From: Zizania palustris
Taxonomy: Eukaryota; Streptophyta; Magnoliopsida; Poales; Poaceae
Direction of reading: 5' to 3'
Length of the DNA: 64,000 nt
Assembly: GCA_019279435.1 (NCBI GenBank)
Contig: JAAALK010000285.1
Location: 30,040,371 to 30,104,370 of the forward strand
In this document: positions 23,647-34,176 of the stretch, piece by piece
How the letters are laid out: every line of letters starts with the position of its first letter
How positions within the stretch are numbered: position 1 is the first letter of the stretch
Notes under the pieces: generated by a model
Database searches by the model: none
What the model saw: only the letters and a program-made list of their open reading frames with translations
What the model was told of the DNA's origin: nothing
Translations under genes and position numbers: made by a program

Positions 23647-26600
23647 TTATGCGAAGTATCGCTTTAGGTGCTCCGCATGCCAAGTATGTGCTAACTCTTC
23701 ACCTTCTAAATTAGATAATTTAAATGAACTAGGGCGCCCTGAGCGGACAATTAGATATGGACCTTCCCATTTATTACCTAACTTCCCTGGTGCTATAATG
23801 CTTCGTAGAACGAGATGACCCGGCCTTAACTCGTTGAGCTTAACCTTCGGGTCATACCAAGTCTTCGTCTGCTGATGATACTTTGATAAATTAGCTACAG
23901 CCCGAAGTCTTGTTTCTTTTGACAAGTCTAACGAAGCTTGTCTTTCTTCTTCAATATCCGGTTCGGTGCTGCGAAATGATCCCCCTTTGAGCTCTGTTGG
24001 AGTCATAGCTTCATCTCCGAATAGTAGTCTGAACGGAGTAAAACCTGTGGACCTTGTTTGCGTAGTCCGAATGGACCATAGAATCTTCGGAAGCTCTTCG
24101 GTCCACAGTCCCTTTGCTAATCCTACTATTCTTCGATTTAGCCCTGATAAAATATTTCCATTGGCTCGCTCTACGGCTCCATTTGACTGAGGATGCCTCA
24201 CTGCAGCAAAGCAAAGCTGAATGCCTAAGTCTTCGCAAAACTTCCTGAAGGGTTCTGCGTCGAACTGTGTTCCATTATCAACTGTGAGGTATCTAGGAAC
24301 TCCGAACCGGCAAATAATGTTCTTCCAGAAGAATTTTTGTACATTGTTCGAAGTGATAGCTGTTAAGGGCTCTGCTTCCACCCACTTAGAAAAATATTCA
24401 ATAGCTACCACTGCGAACTTCAAATTTCCCTTTGCTAACGGAAAGGGACCAATTAGATCCATACCCCATCTGGCCATGGGCCATACCGGAGCAATGACTT
24501 GAAGAGCTGTTGGTGGGCGATGACTCCGTCGACCCATCCACTGGCATCCTTGACAAGTGCGGACCAAGCTCTCCGCATCAGCTGTTATTGTGGGCCAATA
24601 AAGCCCCTGGCGAAGTGTTTTTCCTGCCAGAGCTCTAGGGGCTAAATGGCTTCCACAAAGGCCTTCGTGAATTTCTCGAAGAATTTCTTGGCCTTCGGCT
24701 TGAGATATACATCGGAGTAGAGGGGAACATACTCCGGCCTTGTATAATATACCGTTGATTAACTGATAATTTCTTGCTCTGAGCTTTAATCTTGACAACT
24801 GGGGCTCTTCGGGCAAATTTGTTCCTCCTTGCAAGAGTTCTATGATCGAATCTTTCCAATCTGCACTAGGAATGCAAAGAATCTCCGCAGAGGCAATTTG
24901 TGGCACCGAAGGTATATTGAGCTCCTCATAGAAAGCTTCTTCGGGCACATCCACAGCTCCGGCTGCAGCCTTCGCTAAAATGTCCGCTTGCACGTTTTCA
25001 ACTCTTGGTATACTCCGAATGGAAATACCCTTGAAGTGTGCTTCGATCTTGCGAATTTCTTCTAAGTACTTGGCAAGCTGTGGATGCCGAACTTGAAAAC
25101 TTTTGTCTACGTGCCCTGCTACTATTTGAGAATCTGTCTTTATAATTATTCTTGTAGCCCCTAGAGCACGTGCTTTCCGGAGTCCCAATAAAATCCCTTC
25201 GTACTCCGCTATATTATTGGTAGACTTAAAGTTGAGTCTTGCGGAGTACATTGCTCTTTGCCCTGACGGTGAAATCAACACTGCTCCAATTCCTGCTCCG
25301 GATGCTTGGAAAGCCCCATCGGAGTAAACAGTCCAAACTCCGTCATTTGATTTCTCCGGAGTCAAATTCGCAGGTGGAGTCCACTCTGCTACAAAGTCTG
25401 CTAGGACTTGGGATTTGATAGTTGTCCTTGCCAAGAAAGATATGCCGAAGGGTGCTAGCTCGACTGCCCACTTTCCAATCCTTCTAGTAGAATCTTTGCT
25501 TCGGAGCATATCTCCTAAGGGATACGAAGTTGGTCCAATTACATTGTGAGCCAAAAAATAATGCCTTAGCTTCCTCGAAGCCATTATCAGAGCATAAACG
25601 AACTTCTCAAGTTCGGAGTATCTTGTCTTCGCTCCTGACAATGCTTCGGATACAAAATAGACAGGATTTTTGACCAACTTCCCATTGAAATCCACTTCTC
25701 TGACAAGGACTGCGCTGACAGCTGAACCTGTAGCTGCAAGGTACAGGAGTAGGGTTTCGTCCGCAGTAGGCACCGTGAGTGTAGCAAGATTACTGAGATA
25801 ATCTTTAATATCTTCGAAGCTTCTCTGACACTCCGGTGTCCATGCAAAATCTTCGGACCCTTTCAAAGCTTTGAATATTGGCAAGCTCCTCTCCGCAGAC
25901 CTTGATAAGAACCTGCTAAGTGTGGCCAGACGTCCAGTCAGCTTTTGCACTTGCTTTAAATTCTCCGGAGGGGCCATCTTCTGCAGCGCAGTTATTTGAG
26001 TAGGGCTAGCTTCAATTCCCCTGCTTGAAACTAAATACCCTAACAATTTTCCAGCCTTAGCTCCGAATATACATTTTTCGGGGTTAAGACGGATCCCACA
26101 TGCCCGAAGGCTATTGAATGTTTCTGCTAAGTCTAGGCTATGTTGGTGTTTTAGAGCACTCTTTATTACAATATCATCCATATAGGCCTCCACATTGCGA
26201 CCTAGTTGATGACCTAGGGCCTTAGCAACTAATCTTGGAAAAGTAGCCCCAGCATTTCTTAGGCCGAAGGGCATTCTTACATAGCAGAAGACTCCCGAAG
26301 GAGTTACAAAGCTTGTCTTGATTTCATCTTCGCGCTTCAACCATATTTGATGATAACCAGAATACGCGTCAAGGAAGCTTAATAACTCCGAACCTGCAGT
26401 GGAGTCAACTAGTTGATCAATTCGGGGCATGGGGTAGGGGTCACGTGGGAATGCTTTATTCAAGGATGTGAAATCAATGCACATGCGCCACTTCCCGGAA
26501 GACTTCTTCTTGACGAATACTAGGTTGGCTAACCATTCTGTGTGAGCCACTTCTCTGATAATCCCAGCCTTCAATAGTTTTTCAACTTCGTCCTTAGCTA

Positions 26601-29038
26601 GAGCAGCTCTCTCTGCGGACATCTTCCGGAGTCCTTGTCGAACAGGCCGGGCCTTCGAGTTTACAAGTAAACTGTGTTCAATGACATCCCGATCGACTCC
26701 GGTGATATCTTCCTCAGACCAAGCGAAGACATCCAAATTTTCTTTCACTACCTTTTCCAAGGAGGTTGCAACTTCAAGAGGTAAATCTTTACCAAATTGA
26801 AAAGTGTACTCTTTACCATCTTTAACAATGACCTTCGTTGCAATCTCTCTTTCGGGACTTGGTCTCGGAAAAGACTTCTTCGAAGCTTCGGAGGAGGCTG
26901 AAAAAATTTCTTCATTATCCTGCACACTGTTTACTTGCCTCGGATCAAGAGGGGGACCATGACCATATTCCGCCCTCCTAGCAATGGCTTGATCTCCGAA
27001 GATTGCCAGGACTCCTGCTTGTGTGGGCATCTTCATGCACAAGTAGTTGTGATGCGCCACAGCTCCGAACTGATTCAACATGCCCCGTCCGAAGATGACA
27101 TTATAAGCATACGGGGCATCTATCACATCAAAGATAACTTCTTCAGTTCGGGCTAATAAACCTTCTCCGAAGGTAACTTCCAGGCCTATCTGGCCAAGTG
27201 CATCAAGCGGAGGTCCTGCGAAGCCTTGCAGAGGACGAGCCGCTGGGAGGAGATGCTTCCTGGAAATGCATAACTGATCGAAGGCTTGCACAAAAATGAT
27301 ATCTGCCGAACTACCTCCGTCAATTAGCACCCTTCGGACTTCAGTCCCTGCAATGTCAGCAGTGATAACCAATGGATCTGCGTGCGGGAACTTAATACCA
27401 GCTGCATCCTCCGCAGAGAAAGATATCGGAACATGAGACCACTCCGGCATTGCAGCTGCAGATGACGAAGTCCCAATATGACCTACTTCCCGAACATACT
27501 CTCTTCGATGTCTCTTGGACATGCTTCCGAGGGTACCTCCTCCAGAGATAGGGAGAACTACTCTTTTTCCTCTATCTTGCCCTTCTTCTTGCTTCGGAGG
27601 TGGCATAACATTGGCCACCGGAGGGTGCCTTGCAGCATCAAAATTTTCTATCCGCGCCACAGCCTGGACCGGGTCTGGGCGCGCTGCTGCTGGACTTCGG
27701 TCGGTACTGCCTCGACCCGAAGTTCTCTCCAAGTACTCTCCCCTTAGGGTAAGGATAGCCTTGCAAGTGTCAGTTGCATGGCTTCGATTTTCTCCATGAA
27801 TACAGCAAAAAAGGGTCTGGCCCTTGCCAGCCGTTTTCCCTGGCGGCCTCCAGCCGCTGGTCTTGTTCCCCGTAGACTGTGGAGCTCTTGGTGCAAACTT
27901 CTGTGGGGGTGCAATATTCAAGACTTCAGAGCGAGGGTGCTTTTGTCCTCTTCTCCGATCATGTTGCACTTTGAAGACTGGTTCCTGCGGCTGTGCCGAA
28001 GTCTTCACTTCTGCTTTGACTTCTTGCAATACAGTCAAAGTAGCAGCAGTCCTCCGAAGCCAACCCTCTTCTGACCTCGCATACTCCTCGAAGTATGACA
28101 TCAACTGTGAGACTGAGGAGATGCTCTTCCGATGCAGTTTATCCAGAAGGCCTTGATGACTGACGCCTTCCCGAGACGCATCAACCACTGAAGATGTGGA
28201 CAGCCCCCGAATTTGCGACTTCGTATGAGCGAAGCGCTTAAAGTACTGCCTCAATGTTTCTCCGGGGAGCTGTTTCACCTAGAAAAGGCTTCCTGTTGAC
28301 ATAGGAGGCACGAAGGTGCCCTGAAAGTTACTTATAAACTTCCTCTTCAACTGCGACCAAGAATTGATTGATCCTGGCTTCAAAGACCAGAACCATCTCA
28401 ATGCCACTCCTTGAAGAGCTAACGGGAAGCACTTCGCCATAGTGTCTCTAACTCCGCCGCTAGTCCTCAATCGCTAGGGCATAAGACCGAACGAACTCTC
28501 CGGGGTATTCATCTCCGGCATACTTACAGAGCTTCGAAGTTTTAAACTTTGGATCAAAGCGAACCTTCTGCAGCTGGGGATGCAACGGAGATTCATCGTC
28601 GTAAGAGGCATTCTCCGGGGCTTCAGGATAACCAAGATCGTCGTCTTCGGGCACTTCGGGGATAGTTGGGGTGGCTTGAGCGCGAAGCCTGTTCGCAGCT
28701 TCTTGTCGCCACCTTGCTACCTCAGCTTGAAGGTTGGCCATTTGAGTGGCCATATCTCCAAGGTTATCTTCATCTCCTCCGGAAGGACCTTCCGGGTCTT
28801 GAGAACTGGTAGGATCAGTTCGAATCGGGATGGAGGGTGGAGAAGTGACTCCGGGCTGTCGGAGTATGGAAGGGGTTGGTGGAGAGGCTTCGTATGTTCG
28901 AGGGATAGAAGCCCCTTCCGGAGTTTGTGGAGGGAAAGCCGAAGAACCTCCGACTTCAACTGTGTCGAAGGGTATTTCTCCGGAGATCCGAGAGGACCTC
29001 CGAGTGGGATTGCGGGGTGCGCTCCGCTTAGGAGGCAT
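23647..29038 (-). pseudogene. T2 gag-pol polyprotein, nearly intact Tat-like Ty3/Gypsy
   Basis: Gag begins with the ATG at 29038 (MPPKRSAPRN). A one-base insertion near 28466 shifts frame and a TAG follows at about 28279. From there 1543 codons are open. Residues in that long frame: gag zinc motif CIHGENRSHATDTC about 157-171; protease Asp320 (DGGSS); RT YMDD at 699-702; a second RNase H with Asp987, Glu1025/1027 and Asp1049; integrase zinc His1204, His1211, Cys1242, Cys1245; catalytic Asp1274, Asp1334 and Glu1370 (35 residues between the last two). A connection-type RNase H follows RT, so two RNase H domains are present, as described for the Tat lineage. Only two visible lesions, both in gag, separate it from a complete frame. 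Confidence 0.95.
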
Positions 29039-29077
29039 GATGTAAGAAATTGGTAGAGAACGAAGTTTTTCGGACTA

Positions 29078-29100
29078 GGTTCCCCACGGACGGTGCCAAC
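29078..29100 (-). other. T2 primer-binding site
   Basis: Directly inside the 5' LTR the element sense strand reads TTGGCACCGTCCGTGGGGAA, the position and TGG-start expected of a PBS. I do not assign the tRNA. The 40 bp to the gag ATG are leader. Confidence 0.65.
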
Positions 29101-29594
29101 TGTTGGCGTAAAAGATTACGCTAACAGGTTTCTGTAGAAAAGAAACTAACAAACGAAGTGTTTGCGAAGGGAACTGTTCTAAGCCTCCGAAAGGATAATA
29201 ACTTAGAGTAGTTCGAATGTGTGTATTGAATAACTTGTATTCGGTCCCTATTACAGGGTGAAATGGGGGGTATTTATAGGCCCAAATATTAAGGAAAAGA
29301 CCTATTTACCCCTCTATTACAACCGACATAGTGGAAACTATTTGGTTCCCTAAATAGGGCTAAAATGGTAAAAGACTAATCTAATCAGAAAGAAGATAAG
29401 TCTTCCATCTTAGCTGGCAGAAAAGATCTTGGAGGGCCTTAATTCGAAGATGTACTTCGAACCAATGCCTATCTTCGTACTTCGAACTTGGTTCCGGGTA
29501 TCTTCGAAGATGATCGTCTGGGAACCTTCGAATCTACTGTCTGCCTTTATGTTGCTTCGGCAATAACCCCGAAGATGAGATATTTTCCCCAACA
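29101..29594 (-). repeat. T2 5' LTR (494 bp)
   Basis: On the sense strand it starts TGTTGGGGAAAATATC and ends CGCCAACA. It is similar to the T3 LTR at 38880-39439. No second copy exists at the left side of T2, so the 3' LTR is lost. Confidence 0.9.
29271..29278 (-). promoter_or_regulatory. TATA box of T2 LTR
   Basis: The sense strand reads TATAAATA before a C-rich run. The T3 LTR has the same at 39051. Confidence 0.65.
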
Positions 29595-31830
29595 TAGGTA
29601 GAGAGTCAAGAGAAGTGTGGAGATGATTAGGCTTTAGGACCCATACAGGACTTCTTGGGTGGAGCTTTAGGTTGTTCTTGGAACACTCCATCCTTGGGCT
29701 GACTAGCCTAGAAAGACTCAGTGAAGTGAGTCTTGGGATATCTCTGCTCTGGAGTCATCTTACTCCACTCCACTGCATGGCTAATGGCACTCTCAAAATC
29801 AGCCTTGGTGTACGTGTAACCTACCCCAAACCCATCCTGCCTCTTGAACTACTGGATCATCATGCCAAGCTGTGGCTCTCTAGCACTCACCCAACTCAGG
29901 ATCTGACAGAGGTAAAAGTTCTCATTCTGAGCATCAGCTAGTTCCTCTCTCAAGGAAGCTAGCACCTCCACTTGAGACAAGCAGATCTCACACTCTCTAT
30001 CAACTTGAATAGACTTCTCAGATTTTAGCTTGATCAGTTCCAATCTAAGGGACAAGCAGTTCTCACAAACAGTGGGTGGAACTAACAATGTCTCAACCTC
30101 TAGCTTAGTCTGCTCCAACTCAGCTCTAACTCTAGCTAACTCGCCCAACTGCTCATCACTCTTGGCTTTTAGCTCAGCTAAATCAGCTACATGGGATGGG
30201 CAGTCCACACATGGCACGACGACAGTGGCATGAGCATCTTTCAGCTCCAGCTGAGCGCTCTCAAGCTTAGTGGACAAAGCGTCTCTCTCATCTACCATCT
30301 CTGTGTACCTGGACTTCAGAGTCGTCAGGTCACACAACAACACCTCACAGTTAGGGCACTCACTGCCACCACCCAAGCAAGGGGAAGAAGACAGACTCTC
30401 AATCTTGCCATTGGCCATGGCAAGCTCACTCTCAAGCTCATCTATCCTTTTCTTTGCCCCTCTAAGCAGTTTCTCCCGATACCTCAACTCCTGATGGTTC
30501 TCTTCTAGCAAATTAACGACTTCTTGTTCATAGGAAGATACCTTTTCATCATCATCATCGTCGTCGGAGTTGTCGGGGGAGCCATTCTCTTCCTTATCCC
30601 CAAGAGCCATTGAGCAGAAGATCTTGCGGGATCTTCGGCTATGGTGCTAGTGGCTCTTCGGCTTGTCCCCGAAGGCCATGAAGTAGAGGCCCACCGGATC
30701 ATCCTTGTCCTTCCCTTTCTTGATCACGATCTCTTCATCACTTGAACTTGAAGAAGAGGAAGAAGAAGACGACCTCTTGGAGTAGCTTCTCTCCATCTTG
30801 GCGAAGAAGGCCTTATCTTGCTTCTTGTTCTCACATCGGTAGTCCTTTAGGGCCTTTCGAAAGAACCTCATCTTGGGATTGCCCTTTGTGAAGGTGGAGC
30901 TATCGTGCTTGCCGGAGTCGTAGGAGCCACCGCCGGTGCCTTTCTTGTAACTCTTTCGCTTAGGGAAGTCGACGATGAAATGACCTGGATCACCACACTC
31001 AAAGCATCTGGATTTTGTGCCGTCTATTTTGAACATTTGTTTATCATAGACACGATGCACCCGATTGTTAAATAGACACAAATCATCATCTCCTAGTGAA
31101 TCCAGTTGGTCCTCAGTGATAGACATCAAAGAGAACGCAGCACAGCTCAAAGAAGTAGGATCAGCAGAAGGTGTCACAAGGGCCAAAGTTTTTGAGCCAG
31201 AACTAGTGAGATTTGATCTCAACTGGATATCAACCTCTGAGGCCTTGAGCTTACTAAAAAGCTATGCTACAGTCAAGGTATCATAGGAAGCGTTGTCAAC
31301 AATGGAGGATACCTTGATCTCCCAGATCTTAGGGTCCAAGGTATGAAGAACCTTGAGCGCCTGTTCATGATCTAAGACCAGCTGATCACGATCTGCCTTG
31401 TTGGCCCAAAGCTTGTTAATGATCGATTGAAAGCAACCAAACAAAGCCTCAAAAGTCTCTCCCGTCTTCTGTGAGAAATTTTCATACTCACACCGGTAGG
31501 TCTGATAGAGCCTAGCCTTGACCTGAGCTGTCCCCTCATGGTGTGCCTGGAGGATAGCCTAGATCTCTCGAGCAGTATTGAGATGTCTAACGCGCTCAAA
31601 CTCACTGGGACCTAAACCAGAAAATAAAATGTTCACCGCTTTGCTATTGTTCTGATGCTGGGCGATTATCTCAGGAGAAGTGTGCTCACCAACAGGAAGC
31701 ACAAAAAAGTAGCATGAACACAAATATCCCAAATGTACGAGCTTTGGCTCATGAGATAGGCTCGCATGCGAGTCTGCCAATAAGTGTAGCCAAAAGCTTC
31801 AAGGGACGGGATCTTATCAGAGGAAGTCAT
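29595..31830 (-). pseudogene. S1 gag (Sirevirus-like), 3' end removed
   Basis: The ATG at 31830 starts MTSSDKIPSLEAFGY, then the UBN2-type Copia gag domain, a CCHC knuckle near 30990 (CFECGDPGHFIVDF, last Cys replaced by Phe), a Lys/Ser-rich stretch and an acidic-plus-coiled-coil part at 30610-29849. The latter contains four CxxC pairs (CPNC, CVDC, CENC, CEIC). Stops and frameshifts occur near 31700, 31560, 31265 and 30640. It ends at the T2 LTR, at the point equivalent to S2 59968. Confidence 0.92.
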
Positions 31831-31881
31831 GATCACTACCTAGGGTTAGAACCAGTTAAGATATGGAAAAACCCTAACCAA

Positions 31882-31893
31882 GCTTTGATACCA
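31882..31893 (-). other. S1 primer-binding site
   Basis: The sense strand reads TGGTATCAAAGC, initiator-Met type with one mismatch to the usual plant form. It lies 2 bp inside the LTR. Confidence 0.8.
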
Positions 31894-31895
31894 CA

Positions 31896-33657
31896 TAGAG
31901 GACCAAAAGTAGCGACCAGAGGGGGGGGTGAATGGGCACATAAATAAATTCTTTCGAATCAATGGCCTTCTCCCAACACCCAACGCACCTCGACAGACAA
32001 TCAGCGGAAATAAAGCAAAACACTCGTACTAAAAATAATCTAGCCTAAAAACGACAAGAGTCCTAGTCGAAAAGGCATATCAAGTTAACTCATAAATCAA
32101 ATGACAGTTCTACAGATGATTCATCAATAGCAAAAATATTTTATCAAGCATGTCCAAAACATCAACATAACACAGACATTTTAAGCATTATTAAAATAAG
32201 CATCATAGGAATCTGATCAGGCAAAATAAGTGTTAATGATAAACTCTGCTCAAAGATAGTTCACAATGCATAAAACCATTTGATCTGATAAAATAAACAC
32301 CGAAGATTTAATCTAACACAAAATATTCATCCAAAACTTTAATTCGCACGCAAATCAAGGCAGAGGAAATTACTGTTTGTGATGTTCAATGGAGATCCTA
32401 TTCACAGTGGCCTTCTACCGAACACCTTGCGGCCAAGCTTCAAGTGCCGGAACTTTTTGCAATTGTACGCCAAGCCAAACCACCACATGCATGCAGTCCT
32501 ATGCCGAACGCATGGGTCAACGCCACAAACACCACTCAAGGCTGAGGCCAGAGCTGAGCGCTCATGTCCTGGCTCACTCGCAAGTCATTGCGCCCTGCTG
32601 CTGGCGCATGCAACAATTATTGGCGCATGGCAGACGAGACAAAAGCTGCAGCAGCTGCTCCTGCACGGTTGGATGTGTGCGCCTACAAAACCTTCACACA
32701 CCACCAGCAGGGCCACGCGCGTGCCCGAACGTGCGATTGATGCGTAGCTGCTTCACTGCCTGAGGACGTGCCATACTCCAGCGCTGTCAGCCTTCCCGTG
32801 CCATCGCGCCTAGCGGCCTATGCCCCGCCTCCTGTGCCTCACGTGCAGGAAAGAAGGCAAAGCCGCTGCTCAGCTGGCCGCGTGGAACAGCACGCCGCAG
32901 GCCATGGGACTTCACGCTAGCGCTGATGTGCCGTGGTTTTCCTGCTGCTGCCTACCTCCAGACGGAAACCGGTGAATAAAACAATCACCGGTTGAGTCCG
33001 GAGAAAAAAATCAGTTGCGGTGGAAAAAAGGAATGTGGTGTCTGAGCAGGAAGAATGAAAATGAACTCGGATGTTTAACTGCAAATGAGTTAACCCTAAC
33101 CCTAGGGGGTTGGGGACAATTTATAGGTATCCTAACAAAAGGGAAAAAACAAATTTACCCCTAGGGTAAATTACACAGACGCTGAAAATAAAAATGGAAA
33201 CGACCGAAATGCCCTTATGGTTTTTTACTGACTCGAATAACACAGACTATGGGCCTAAAGGCAAAACAGTAAAATCCTAAATAAAGATAATCAGCGGTCG
33301 TCAGTTTTGCGCCGAAACTGACAAAGCGTCCACCGTCTTCACACCAGGTACTCGGATTGGGCCAGCCCGATTCCACGGCTCCCTCAGCCCAGGAATCACT
33401 CGCCGCCCATATACCTGAGTCAATCCTGGTCAACAGACCAATGGATCCTCTGCTGCTCCTAGCCCATGTACTCAGATTGGACCAGCCCGACTCCGCAGCC
33501 CCTCTGCTCGGTAGTCGCTCGCTGCCCGTGTACCTGAGTCACACGTGACCTAGACACAGCAGGTCTCATTTTTTATTCGTCTTCTCATTGACTTCCGTTG
33601 ACAATCACTCATCACATCTGGAGCCATGAGGCCCATAATCTTCACCATGGCTCCTCA
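31896..33657 (-). repeat. S1 5' LTR (1762 bp)
   Basis: It pairs with 14646-16408. The inner end is mutated (TAGAGGACC against TGTAGGACC), so the terminal CA on the sense strand is lost. The outer end GGCTCCTCA is followed by the target duplication. Confidence 0.92.
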
Positions 33658-33662
33658 CAAGG
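33658..33662. other. S1 target site duplication, right copy (CAAGG)
   Basis: It pairs with CATGG at 14641-14645. Confidence 0.8.
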
Positions 33663-34035
33663 TGGTGTCACGGTCAGAGAGAATGCTGACGTAGATGTTG
33701 CGGTGGGCTCCCGGAGTGCGCATCGGTTCATGACGGAAGGAGGTGTCTCGGAGCTGAACGTCATAAATTAGCCTCAATTCGGTGAGGTCCTAGAAAGCGG
33801 CGTGCTGACACAACACCTCAAAGGTCAGGCCTCCGATGGCTAAGATGAAGAAGGGAGGGTGCTGTCCGGAGGAGCGGATGGAGATCGTGACGTCGCAGGC
33901 TCCAACAAAGTCCTCTGGATAAATTCCGTGGACCTAGAGCTCGTGGACGAACCCAAGGAAGGTTACGAGCATCTTGAGCTCGTGGATAAATCCATCGCGG
34001 TCCCTGAGTTAGTCATGCATGTGATGACCTGGCAT
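33658..34035 (-). pseudogene. L1 upstream ORF, first exon after leader intron
   Basis: The minus-strand exon starts with an ATG exactly at the splice acceptor (TTCTTTGTAG|ATG). It reads MPGHHMHD, then segments such as GIYPEDFVGACDVTISIRSS, PPFFILAIGGLTFEVLCQHA, LRLIYDVQLRDTSF and NIYVSILSDRDTTL. It then continues in phase at 14640 once S1 and one duplication are removed. Three in-frame stops (about 34009, 33934, 33811) interrupt it. I cannot name the family. It is probably an accessory ORF carried between LTR and gag. Confidence 0.65.
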
Positions 34036-34151
34036 CTACAAAGAAGACAAAATTTTAAAAGGGTAAGGGAGAGGAGAATAATATTAAGTATATTTTTACA
34101 AAATAGATTTTTGTAAAGCTAGGTATGGGGTGGGTTTGTTTGGCTACTTAC
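34036..34151 (-). other. L1 leader intron (116 bp)
   Basis: A consensus donor GTAAGT (first base at 34151) begins about 10 bp after the PBS. A pyrimidine tract and TAG acceptor end at 34036, directly before the ATG of the ORF. A-rich internal sequence fits a plant intron. Confidence 0.6.
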
Positions 34152-34160
34152 AGTCAAGTC

Positions 34161-34173
34161 GTCTATGATACCA
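34161..34173 (-). other. L1 primer-binding site
   Basis: The sense strand reads TGGTATCATAGAC, related to the initiator-Met PBS, 3 bp from the LTR end. Confidence 0.7.
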
Positions 34174-34176
34174 TCT

